In this document: piece by piece, positions 35,037 to 44,118 of the stretch
How the letters are laid out: each line of letters starts with the position of its first letter
How positions within the stretch are numbered: the first letter of the stretch is position 1
NCBI GenBank assembly: GCA_973895155.1
Contig: OZ316893.1
Span: 10,354,001-10,418,000 of the forward strand
Origin: Marsupella aquatica
Taxonomy: Eukaryota > Marchantiophyta
Length of the DNA: 64,000 nucleotides
Direction: 5' to 3'
The notes under the pieces: model-generated
Seen by the model: the letters and a program-made list of their open reading frames with translations, nothing else
Database searches by the model: none
What the model was told of the DNA's origin: nothing
Made by a program: the position numbers and the translations under genes

Positions 35037-36295
35037 GCCGAAAGCAAAAAAAACTAAGGCATGATCGACCGACCTACGGGCATACAAAGACCTGTCCCGG
35101 GTTTGGAAGGGTTAGGCATTCGTCAATTGGCCTCAGGTGATTAGGGAGGAGGAATGCTGCTGAAGGAATGCATGGAGAGGAGGGGAATGGAGCACTTACA
35201 AAATCGGCCTTGAGACGCTGTGATCCGCCTTGCCCCATTCTGTGAGTAACCTTTGGCCTCTTTGTTACTCTCAACAGAGCTTTCATTAGCCAGGATGGTG
35301 GGTCTCCAAGCAGGGCTGATTTTGCTGACCATTGTTCAAGTTCTTGATGCATGGGTGCAGTATTCACCATCTCTCCTTGTTCAATCTTCTTCTGAGCTGC
35401 TTGAATTTCAGCTTCCCAGCGTTGTGTGGCTTGCCAAGCTCGAACCTGCAACTCTTCTTCAAGCCAGGCACACCAAGCATTCTCAGGAATCTCACCAGTT
35501 GGGCTTCCCCCTTTCCTGATCACCTCCTCATCCAGTTTGCATTCAGCCAGGTACTTTCGCATCTTCTCTCGTACATGATTTCGCATGTCTGCAAGTGAGA
35601 CTGAGATCTTTTTGTTTAAGAATCGATCGTCCACAAACGACCCATTCAAAAATCTCTCTTTGATTTGCTCTCGAATTCGAAATCTCTCATCCTGCTTCTT
35701 CTTCCCCCAGTAGTCCATCGGGCCAAAATGAGACCTCACAATCTGCCTAACTTGACTCCCAAACAAACGATAACTCCTGGAGAGTGGAGCACCTCCCTCA
35801 TTCAGAAACAATTTTGGCCTCTTGGCCCTATCCTCTGCCTTCTTTCGTTCCTCCTGAATTCTCTGTCGTTCTGCAGCCCGAGCCTCCCTCCTTAGGCTCT
35901 TCTCCTTTTGTCTTGGTGATAGGGCTTCCATTGGCATCTCTCTCTCGTCCTCCCTAGTGTTACGTTTCCTCTTCCTCTGCAATCTCTCCTCCTCGAGTCT
36001 GGCTTGGAAAGCTTTTTCTGCATCAGTGATGGCTACCTTCTGGGAGCTGTCGATCAGTCCTTGAGTGAGCTGGGCTACCTGCAATGCAACCTCCGGCGAG
36101 AGCCCCACCTTCTCCCTAAACAATTGAGCCATGACTTCACCATAGCTGCTTGATGGCCCGGCACCATCTCCCATCCCTCCCGCATTCCCTTCCATCGCTA
36201 CGAGCTCTGCAAAGGTATCGTGAAATGCTCCCGATGCTTTTCCGACTAGAGTGCCTTCGCACTTTAGTCGGGTGACCTAAAAACCCAAAATGCAT

Positions 36296-36384
36296 AACGT
36301 CCGATACTTTCTGCATCGGAAACTCCGATTCTAGGTCAATCGGACTTAGTATCGGACCCCTCCTCCAAAGTATCGGACTTAACC
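36296..36384. repeat. Internal ATCGGA cluster upstream of the CACTA-A reverse gene
   Basis: Six ATCGGA/TCCGAT motifs lie 100-190 bases upstream of the reverse gene's ATG at 36195, where its promoter should be. This suggests feedback control by whatever protein binds the element ends. Confidence 0.8.
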
Positions 36385-36445
36385 CTCCCAATGTATTTTC
36401 TGATGGTTTGTGAATCGCATGACCTTGGCATTTGGACTTTGGCAT

Positions 36446-37259
36446 TTGGATCCCATGTATACTATAATGACCCCCTTTATGTTAGTTGGGGGTTAATTAT
36501 GCTATATTGTGGGCTTATTAGGTGTGCGGCGCAAAACGGGCATATCAACGTACAGTTGCCGTGACAAAGCTAGCACACTATTTTTTGGTGGGTATGGATG
36601 ATCATTGAATGTATGTACCCAGATCTATTTTCAGTTTGATTTTAAATGATTCCCATTTTGACCATGAGGCAATGCTATATGCATGGTGCAACTTTTGGGG
36701 ACTATAAGAAGTCACAAATTAAATTAACACTCTAGTGCCGTTTTGTGCAGTTTTGTATTTTTTGTTTTTGGAGGGTCGGGTCGTTGCTTTTCCTTGGTTT
36801 TCTTAGTAGGGTTTATTTTTGCCAATGCATTATGCACAGCGAGAGTACGCGCATCCAAAAGGTATGACATATATGATCCTCCAAAATGTATTGGAAATAT
36901 TTGACATGATATATGCGTTACTTGTGGGAGTTTATAATTGGACATCCAACTCATCATTGATTTTTATTAATTTCATTAATTATTGGTTTGTTACTTAGGT
37001 TTGCATGTATGTCATCTCATCTTTCAACTTCCCCACCTAGCCTGTATGTGCAGGTTTTTTTGGATTGGCCTTAGCATATAGTCTAAGGCTTAGAGCCTAG
37101 TAGGCACTGTAGAGCGCGGATATCATTCAGGTACTAATTAAGTCCAACACTGCAAATTATTAACATACTATATATTTCCTGTTTGGGTTTACCTCAAGTT
37201 AGGGTGATGAATCAATCTTGCATTTTGGTAAAGACTTGTTTGTGTGTAATTGGCAGACA
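36446..37259. other. Central promoter region of CACTA-A
   Basis: An 814-base gene-free stretch, mostly AT-rich, between the divergent reverse and forward genes. It most likely holds the forward promoter; no individual box could be assigned. Confidence 0.4.
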
Positions 37260-40200
37260 ATGTCGACTTCTGAGAGTTTGGATACAGATTCCGACTCTGA
37301 CTTGTCTTCCTCTGAGGGGGACATTCCTCCTCCCCCTCAACAGCCTCGAGCACCCCCTCCATTAGGCCCTATTCCATGCTGGTGTCTTAGATGTAAAGGA
37401 CTGGTGGTTCGTCAAGCGTGGCAGTCCATTGAACACATCGAAAACTATGGTCGACATGAGGGTGATTTACCGGGATATTCAGCTTGCCAGGTATTGCTTG
37501 ACATGAACTCCGCTATATATGATACACTATCATAATAGTTGGCTGGTTTGAGACCTTTTAGGAGACAAGTATTAATTTTTGTTTGTTTATGATTGAATAG
37601 GTGCGTTGTAGGGCCCGTCCTCCATTGGTCTCTAGTCAACTATGGCATGATGCATTCCTAGCTGGTGCTAGACAATTGCTTGCATCATCAGTTGAAGACC
37701 CCGAGCAATCATGTACCCCCGCACATGTTCAGGCAGATGTTGTTCATGAACCCATAGTGGTAGAGTTGGGGCATGGTAGGGATGATGCACCGCCCCCTAC
37801 TAGGGTTCTACGCACAAGACCACGTTCTCATAGACGTCGACAACAGCATGTAGTTCTAGACACAGACCCATCCCATGAGCACTTTAGAAGGAGTGTTATG
37901 CCTCCACCAGGGGAGGAGTACATAGAAGTTGAAGGGAGGTTGGGCTTGTCATATGTGACGGGAAAGGCAATCAGTGTCTTCAAGGATTTTGACCCTGAGA
38001 GTTTTGCGATTCCTCGTGGCCTAGCCATTGACATCCCTGTACATATATGGGGTCGGCAATGGATAGTGAAGGCATCGACCCTTGGCGGGGAGGTTGGGTT
38101 AGGCTTATTTGCTTTGGAGGACATTGAGGTCCCTCCAAAGCCTTGGCGTCGTGGCTATGATGGGGAACACCTTTTCCCTTACATTGGGCCTGTGTATACA
38201 TCCAAGAGTTGGAACATCCTCTTGCGCCAACATCCAGCTTGGGGGGTATATGCATTGCAGATGGACTCAGACCCAGATGAGGTCCTAAGGAGGCCTTGGC
38301 ATTGTAGGATGATTGATGGGGACCCTGTCCGTTCAGATAACATAGTTGGGTACATCAATAGTACACATGGTAGAGGGAGTGGACTCTAGCCTAATGTAGA
38401 GTGGGCTCAGATTTTTGGCCCACCCACTCCGCCTTACTATGTCACACATATGGATGATCATGTTATGACAGTAGCCATACGGACCATTAGGGCGGGTGAT
38501 GAGTTGTTTTGTGACTATGAATGGAACGCACCCACGATGGGCATTCGATCTGGCCACACTTAGCACATATGTGTATTCCCCATTTTTGAAGTAATATAAG
38601 AATATTGTAGTTTTTTTAGGAACCCATGGGCTAACTCAAATGTATATATCTGTTTTGTGCGTTGTATGATAGAATGCATATGTTGAGCCGGATGTTGGGG
38701 TGTTACCACGAGCTATGCGCCAACACCTTGTGCAGGCCATGGAAGATTGGCGACATGCCTCTCTACCACCAGATGGCGATCCGGATGTTCCAGAGCAGGA
38801 ACCAGATGCCTCCCAATCAAGAGTTGATGAAGATAGGGCCATGGATGACTTGATGCACCAATTCTATGACATAGAGGATGGTGATCATGACATGGCTGAT
38901 GGGGAGAACATTGAGGTCCCACTTCCACATCAAGAAGGTTCAAGGAGTTCAGCCTCCAAACAGTGGGAGGAAGCACGTCAACATGCGCAAACTCGGATAT
39001 TTGATGGATCACGCTTGTCTCGTCTTTCAGCAATAATGTTGTTGTTGAACTTGCAGCAAAGACATGGAGCAAGCAACCTACTTCTTGATGATCTCTTTCG
39101 GACATTGCATGATTGTATCTTGCCAGAAGGAAACAACTTGCCAGACTCTTGGAAAGAGGCAAAGAAGGTGTTGAAGTCCATAGGTCTGCAGTACGAAGTC
39201 ATACATGCTTGCGTGAATGATTGCGTTCTGTTTAGAGGCACTTATAAAGATGCAACGTCATGTCCTACATGTGAGAAGCCTAGGTATCGTGAGGACATGT
39301 TGACGGGAAAAGTTCCTCAGAAGGTCATGAGGTACTTTCCTCTTATACCTCGTTTGCGCCACCAATATAGATGTGCTGAGTTGGCTGAGTATATGGTTTG
39401 GCATTCCCAAAATCGCTCAGATATGAGTTCACAACCACCCACCATGCGCATGATGGTTGACTCCCCTACAAACAAGTTTGTGGAGGAGAGATGGGGTGAG
39501 TTCCGAACTGACCCACGTCATGTTCGCCTAGGATTGGCAGCGGATGGCATCAGCCCATTTGCACTAGCAGGTAAGGCCCAACCATATTCACTATGGCCAG
39601 TGGTCCTTACTAATTACAACATCCCTCCATGGATGTCCATGAAGAAGGGTCATTTGCTCCTTTCCATGATTATCCCTGGTCCTAAGCAAGTGAAAAAAAT
39701 TGATGTGTACTTGCAACCATTGATTGAGGAGCTACAAAAGCTTTGGAGTGGTGTGGATTGCTATGATGGTCGAGTGCAAACGGGGGGCTTACGTCGAGAA
39801 TTTAAGTTGAAGGCCATTCTTATGTGGACCATACATGATCTTCCAGGTATGAATCTTTGTTAAATTATCCCTTCCCATAGCTAGGCAACCGTACCTAGCA
39901 TACTTTGTTATGTATTGAGTTAGCTAGAAGCACATATATCTTTTAATAAACTTATTTACTTATGCATGGGATATATATTTATATGCAGGGTTTGGATATA
40001 TTTCTGGCCTGACCACATCAGGATATCGAGCTTGCCCAACTTGTGGACCTGATTTGGAAGGAATAGCGCGGCCAAAGTCAAAGACCTTGAGGAAGATAGT
40101 GTATATTGGTCACACCAAGTACCTCCCTCCAGACCATGATTGGAGGAGAGACCCCTTTTTATATGACACTGAGGATGGCCAACCAGACAGACGACCACAA

Positions 40201-41940
40201 CCTATTCCAAAAGATCCTGCATATTGGAAAGAGGTATGGGAGAGAGTATCTAATCCAGATGACCCATTGCAATATGCCTGGTGTGGCATGACTTGTTTGT
40301 CTGCATTGTCACAACTGCCTTATTGGGCTGAGATGCCACTTAACCATTTATTTGACCCTATGCACATTGAGGGAAATGTTGGGAGGTCCTTGATTCGCCA
40401 CCTATATGGAGAGAAAGACAACAACTGGAGAGAGAGTTGTGAAGAGATGGGGATGCATGGCCCTCATGGTTTTTGGCCATCTATGGATCCCGATAATGCC
40501 CCCCTTACTATTCATCCTCCTTGGGTTTTGACACGAGGTGAGCGGACCGAGTTTCGCAAACGCATAGGGTCTATGCGATTTCCTACAGGGTATGGTGCCA
40601 ATCTTCGCAAGGCATTTGGTGGACTTGACTCTCCAAAATGGCCAGCTTTCTTGAAGACCCATGATTATCATCGCTTATTGCAACATGTTATTCCAATTGC
40701 TATTATTGGATTGGGTAGTGAGGATCTTCGTGATGCCCTTTGGTCGTTGGGTAAGTTGTTGAGATGGGTGTGTCAAAAGGAGGTGAACGAGGATGAGGTT
40801 GCAGCAATGGAGGTGTTTGGAGTGGAGGTTGTGTGCAAACTTGAAAGGGCCCTTCCTCCTTCATTTTTTGATGGTCAGGTTCATTTTCTACTACATCTAG
40901 TGCGTGAGGTTGGTATTGCAGGCCCTGTACATTGTCGTTGGATGTACTGGGTAGAGCGGTACATGGGAGTGATGAAGTCCTATGTTTCAAATCGCGCAAG
41001 GGTGGAAGGTAGCATTGCAAAGCGTCATCTTGGAGCAGAGAGCATGTTTTATTGTACAAACATTATTGCTACACTTGATTCAAATGCTCCAAGCGGGTGG
41101 ATAGATGAGGCATCAAGAGAAGCAGACTATGAGGATGACCGTTTGACAGGTGCAAAGGGAGAACGGCTTCTTGACCCTAGTGAGCACACTAAACTCACTG
41201 CATTCATGTTGTATAACTCTCCAGAGATTGTTGGGGAGTGGACCACATTTTATGAGGAGGATAAGCACAATAGTCGACGACCACGCTTATTTCCCAAATT
41301 CCACATGTACATGAAGGGGAAGTTGTTAGAAGTGGATGCCTTGGTGGTTGTTGGGGAGAGTGTATCACACTTCCCAATGGTGACTGATAAGTTGCGCACC
41401 TTGGTTCATGGACCTCTACTTACAGTTACAACCAGGACTGCCATGTGGTCCAAGGGGAGACACTTTCGTGTGGAACGACTTGATGACAAGAGGGCAGCTA
41501 CACAAGATTGTGGGGTGATGGGTTGGTTCACCCAGGATTCTGTAAGTAGCAGATCTGACACAAATCCCATCCGTTCTACTATAGCTCACTATGGAAAGAT
41601 AGAGGAGATCCTTGTTGTAAAATACCATGCGCATACAACATTGGAAGAGGTGGTGCTGAAGTGCAAATGGTTTCGGATGAATCTTGTTGGCCACAATCGA
41701 ACATGTGAAGAGGATGCTTGCGGCTTCACAAGACTGAAGACAGGGGCTGTCATCAGCTCAAATTGGAGGGCCTCAGATCCTTTTGCATTTCCTCATAATC
41801 TTGAGTAGGCATTCTATCTCCCTTATCCAGATGATCCTGAGTGGTCCATTGTAATGCCTTACATTCCACGATCCCGATCCATAGTCCAAGAACAGCCAAA
41901 TGTAGTTGTTGTGGAAGATTTGGAAAATGAGAACAACTAG
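37260..41940 (+). pseudogene. CACTA-A transposase (transposase-associated + tnp2), one in-frame TAG
   Basis: Exon 1 (37260-37490) encodes a Ser/Asp-rich start, Pro run and CWCLRCKGLVVRQAW...HIENYGRHEG, the Zn-binding transposase-associated domain. The tnp2 exons are 38673-39846 and 39989-41940. Skipping the SET exon, the three join in phase to 3357 nt (1118 aa with one internal stop). The tnp2 (Transposase_21) signature is clear: IHACVNDCVLFRG, CPTCEKPRYR, VMRYFPLIPRL, RHVRLGLAADGISPF, WPVVLTNYNIPPWMSMKKG, LSMIIPGP and LWTIHDLPG. In the second part: YRACPTCGPDL, LFDPMHIEGNVG and VERYMGVMKSYV. This family cuts and pastes CACTA elements. A TAG at 41806-41808 sits where CAG (Gln) is expected before AFYLPYPDDPEW, leaving 43 downstream codons. 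Confidence 0.88.
37601..38563 (+). pseudogene. SET-domain exon in CACTA-A (interrupted by one TAG)
   Basis: The acceptor is at 37600 and phase 0 follows exon 1 (Q|VRCRAR). An Arg-rich linker comes first. Then HIWGRQWIVKASTLGGEVGL, where G-LGLFALEDIEVPP is the SET GxG motif, LFPYIGPVY, and YALQMDSDPDEV. Next is IDGDPVRSDNIVGYINST in the position of the SET NHSC motif, and RTIRAGDELFCDYEWN as the C-terminal ELxxDY motif with its catalytic Tyr. SET proteins transfer methyl groups from AdoMet to lysines, usually on histones. A TAG at 38387-38389 separates the last ~58 codons, including the DYEW motif; the frame then stays open to a TAG at 38561. The equivalent position in CACTA-B is sense. Substrate is unknown. 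No pre-SET or post-SET Cys cluster was seen. Confidence 0.82.
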
Positions 41941-42214
41941 CTACTTAGGAATTTCATGGTAAAAGCTAGGTAGCTAGCACTAGCTAGACCTAATTAATGA
42001 CCACTTCCCTCCATGTATTGACTTTTTCGGCATATATATGTTATCTACATTGTCATTACCATTTTTTTGTTGCATGTTACTTTACTTATATATACCACTT
42101 AAATCTTTGGGCTCTAGCTGTGGCTATATATTTGTGCTTTTTAATATATATGAAATGAAAGCTTCCAATTCATTTCAAGTTGACCCTAGTTGAGTTCCCA
42201 CATACTTCAAATGG
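41941..42214. other. CACTA-A transposase 3' UTR
   Basis: AT-rich, no open frame; expected to hold the transcript end. Confidence 0.4.
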
Positions 42215-42738
42215 ATGTGGAGTCAAAAACCTATCGGAAACACAACATGCCTTAATTAGAAGCTAGGAAGATGATAAAACCCTCAAAAAACCCCGGCTCT
42301 ACTGAAAACCGATATTTCCGATATTAAAAGAAACGGAACACATATGCCATACTACAGGTATCGGGAAACTTTTCCATCTTTATCACATCGGAAATGACGT
42401 CCGTTTGTAATGGGTTCGGACACAAGTCGGAACATATTTCCGATTCCAAAAATATCGGAAATGTTTCATCCCTAAGTTCATCGGAACCAACATGCGATGT
42501 TTTATTTATCGGACGCCTCTTGCGTCGCGGTAGTCTCATTGTCCGATGCAGGTAGAATGGGAAATTCTCCGATAGTTTTTACATGGGAAACTATTTCCGA
42601 TTCTAATAGTATGGGACAGTATGTGTCCGATGTAGAATTTATGGTAAATCCCCGATGCGGGGACAATCGGAGAGTACCGATCTTCTCTGTATCGGAAAGT
42701 GTTGCCGACCGAAAGAAGAGCATCGGAAAAACCCAAAA
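42215..42738. repeat. Right subterminal ATCGGA/TCCGAT repeats of CACTA-A
   Basis: About two dozen TATCGGAAA, TTCCGAT and TGTCCGAT motifs in both orientations, ending ~12 bases before the terminus. Confidence 0.85.
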
Positions 42739-43039
42739 TATGTACCAGTGAATGAACATTGATTACACTGAAAAGATTGAAGCTCTGAAAATATTCCCTC
42801 TTCTGTTTGTGGATTTTCAGATGGACCATATTGCTGTCTATATACATCTGGCCAAGTGCGCAACGCAAGGCTCAACACAAAGGGAAGAGGAAGGAAAGGA
42901 GGAGTTGTGACGGTTCGCGCTCGACGGCATTGAGTAAGTAAGTAAACACAGAATGATGGGCATTTCAAGTATAGATTTTTGTGCGCCTCGAATACCAAGG
43001 CCTTCTTTGTTACATGTTCATAGACAAATTGCTCGTGAT

Positions 43040-43588
43040 GACAAGTTGTGGCGCCGAGAGAAGATGGCAGCTTTGCAAGTTGGTGCTACTGTGAATCGAT
43101 GCCCTTGCAACTAGTGTGCAGGAATTCGTAATGTTAGTGTCATGAATGTCCAGAAGCACTTAGTAAGATATGGTAGGCATCCTTGGCATCGGGTTTGGCG
43201 AGGTGAGGAACATGATTCCTCAGATAATGAGTGGAATAGTGAATATATCCCAGGGTACTGTCATGGAGAACATATTCTGACCGAATCTCCAGATGCCATG
43301 GAAGAGGTCAATCCAGTCCTTGATGTTGGCATTGATGTCGACCGATTTTTAGGTGATCCCTTTTCTACGCCTAGTCCATTGAATGAAGCAGAGGAAGTTC
43401 GGACAGATTTTGTTGAAGAGGAACCTGAGAATGACCACTTTGACTTTGATTCGCTGTTTGACACCGATAACTCTAGTCCACCCACTGCCGAGCGGGGTGC
43501 TGAGAGCAGTAGCCCTCGGGGGTCTCACTATATGGAGGACCCCCCATCACCTGCGACGTTTTCATGCCTAGACCCCCATACTTATTAA
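43040..43588 (+). pseudogene. Transposase-associated domain exon of another CACTA element (CACTA-C?)
   Basis: The plus strand reads VGATVNRCPCN, a TAG at 43112-43114, then CAGIRNVSVMNVQKHL and VRYGRHPWHRVWRGEE. This is the transposase-associated Zn-binding motif (CPCxxC...HLxRYG). An acidic tail follows (EEVRTDFVEEEPENDHFDFD). The stop replaces the residue between the second and third Cys. No tnp2 domain follows within 10 kb; the nearest is the broken tnp2 at 53.8 kb, whose own 5' exon is missing. This may therefore be the 5' exon of CACTA-C, separated by later insertions. Confidence 0.65.
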
Positions 43589-43830
43589 GTTGAAATTTTT
43601 TTCCTCCCTCTTTCTTTCTTCTAAGAGTCTAAAATCCAAATTGTATTGCCCCTATAATTTGTGAAGTAAAGTGTCACATATCAATATAAAATGCCTAGAA
43701 AGAAAAGATAAGTCTATGTCAGTACCTTGTGAAGTCGTATGTCAGACATGGCACGCCCTGCAACAGTTCTTGCACCTTTGTCGACCTTAAACTTTGATCA
43801 TTTCAATGCATCATTTATATTGTGTACCTA

Positions 43831-43878
43831 AAAGGTCATCCCAATATAAACCTTACGTGCATAAGTGGGATGGCCTTT
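43831..43878. repeat. Perfect-arm-like hairpin
   Basis: AAAGGTCATCCCA at 43831-43843 pairs with TGGGATGGCCTTT at 43866-43878 (one mismatch, 22-base loop). Could be a terminator-type fold, a small palindromic remnant of a transposon end, or chance. Confidence 0.45.
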
Positions 43879-43973
43879 AAGGTCACAACATAAATAATCC
43901 ATTCCACCCATTGATCACCAATCCCATGCTCCATCCATACTCCATTTAAAACTTATGTTGAGAGATGTAACAT

Positions 43974-44060
43974 GTGACGGAGGGGAATTGAACCCCTAAT
44001 TGAGAAAGGATCTCAAGTTGCCAATCCGTCACCCCCTATCCTATCCCACTACACCCACTA
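43974..44060 (-). repeat. tRNA-like sequence, D-arm missing
   Basis: On the minus strand GTGACGG and CCGTCAC make a perfect 7-bp acceptor stem. AGGGG-TTCAATT-CCCCT makes a T-arm with a near-consensus B box, and TTGAG-ATCCTTT-CTCAA an anticodon-like arm with U33. Only ~9 bases separate the acceptor and anticodon arms, so there is no D-arm. An A-box-like TAGTGGGATAGG lies further upstream (to ~44060). Most likely a tRNA-derived SINE piece or a tRNA pseudogene, not a working tRNA. Confidence 0.4.
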
Positions 44061-44118
44061 ATATTAACAAAATAAAACATATATACAGACTCTCAAAAAC
44101 TAAACAGTAACATGATAT

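Larger units (their letters stand above)
33275..36195 (-). pseudogene. CACTA-A reverse-strand accessory gene (charged/Gly-rich protein), interrupted
   Basis: Exon 1 is 36195-35200 (332 codons from ATG). It has a short N-terminus with GDGAGPSSSYGEVMAQ, then a long Arg/Glu/Lys coiled-coil region (RLEEERLQRKRKRN, RQKEKSLRREARAAERQR) and a conserved block (QIVRSHFGPMDYWGKKK, QIKERFLNGSFVDDRFL). It ends before a GTAAGT donor. A middle exon is near 34777-34678 (KLAKEHGARALKIHMDD), though its frame needs a one-base adjustment. Exon 3 runs from 34582 to the stop at 33275: an acidic stretch, then a 63-residue tandem repeat rich in Gly, Ser and His, ending in SRVKKRKTRH, a likely nuclear signal. A TAG at 34031-34033 interrupts exon 3. 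CACTA-B has the same three-exon gene. By position and charge it may be the DNA-binding regulatory protein (TnpA-like) of the element; no known domain is recognised. Confidence 0.65.
32481..42750 (+). mobile_element. CACTA element A, complete, 10.27 kb, carries a SET-domain exon
   Basis: The left terminus is CACTAGTACATTTTGAGG. The right terminus, reverse-complemented, is CACTGGTACATATTTTGGG, followed on both sides by TTTT-CCGAT. Flanking AAT at 32478-32480 and 42751-42753 is a 3-bp target-site duplication, the CACTA hallmark. Inside are a reverse-strand charged-protein gene (36195-33275), a forward gene with transposase-associated, SET and tnp2 exons (37260-41940), and ATCGGA-type repeats at both ends and in two internal places. 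Coding regions contain TAG lesions, so this copy is probably immobile without help from another copy. Confidence 0.92.

Noticed and set aside
43974-44032. Functional tRNA gene
   Set aside because: No D-arm and only ~59 bases between acceptor ends.
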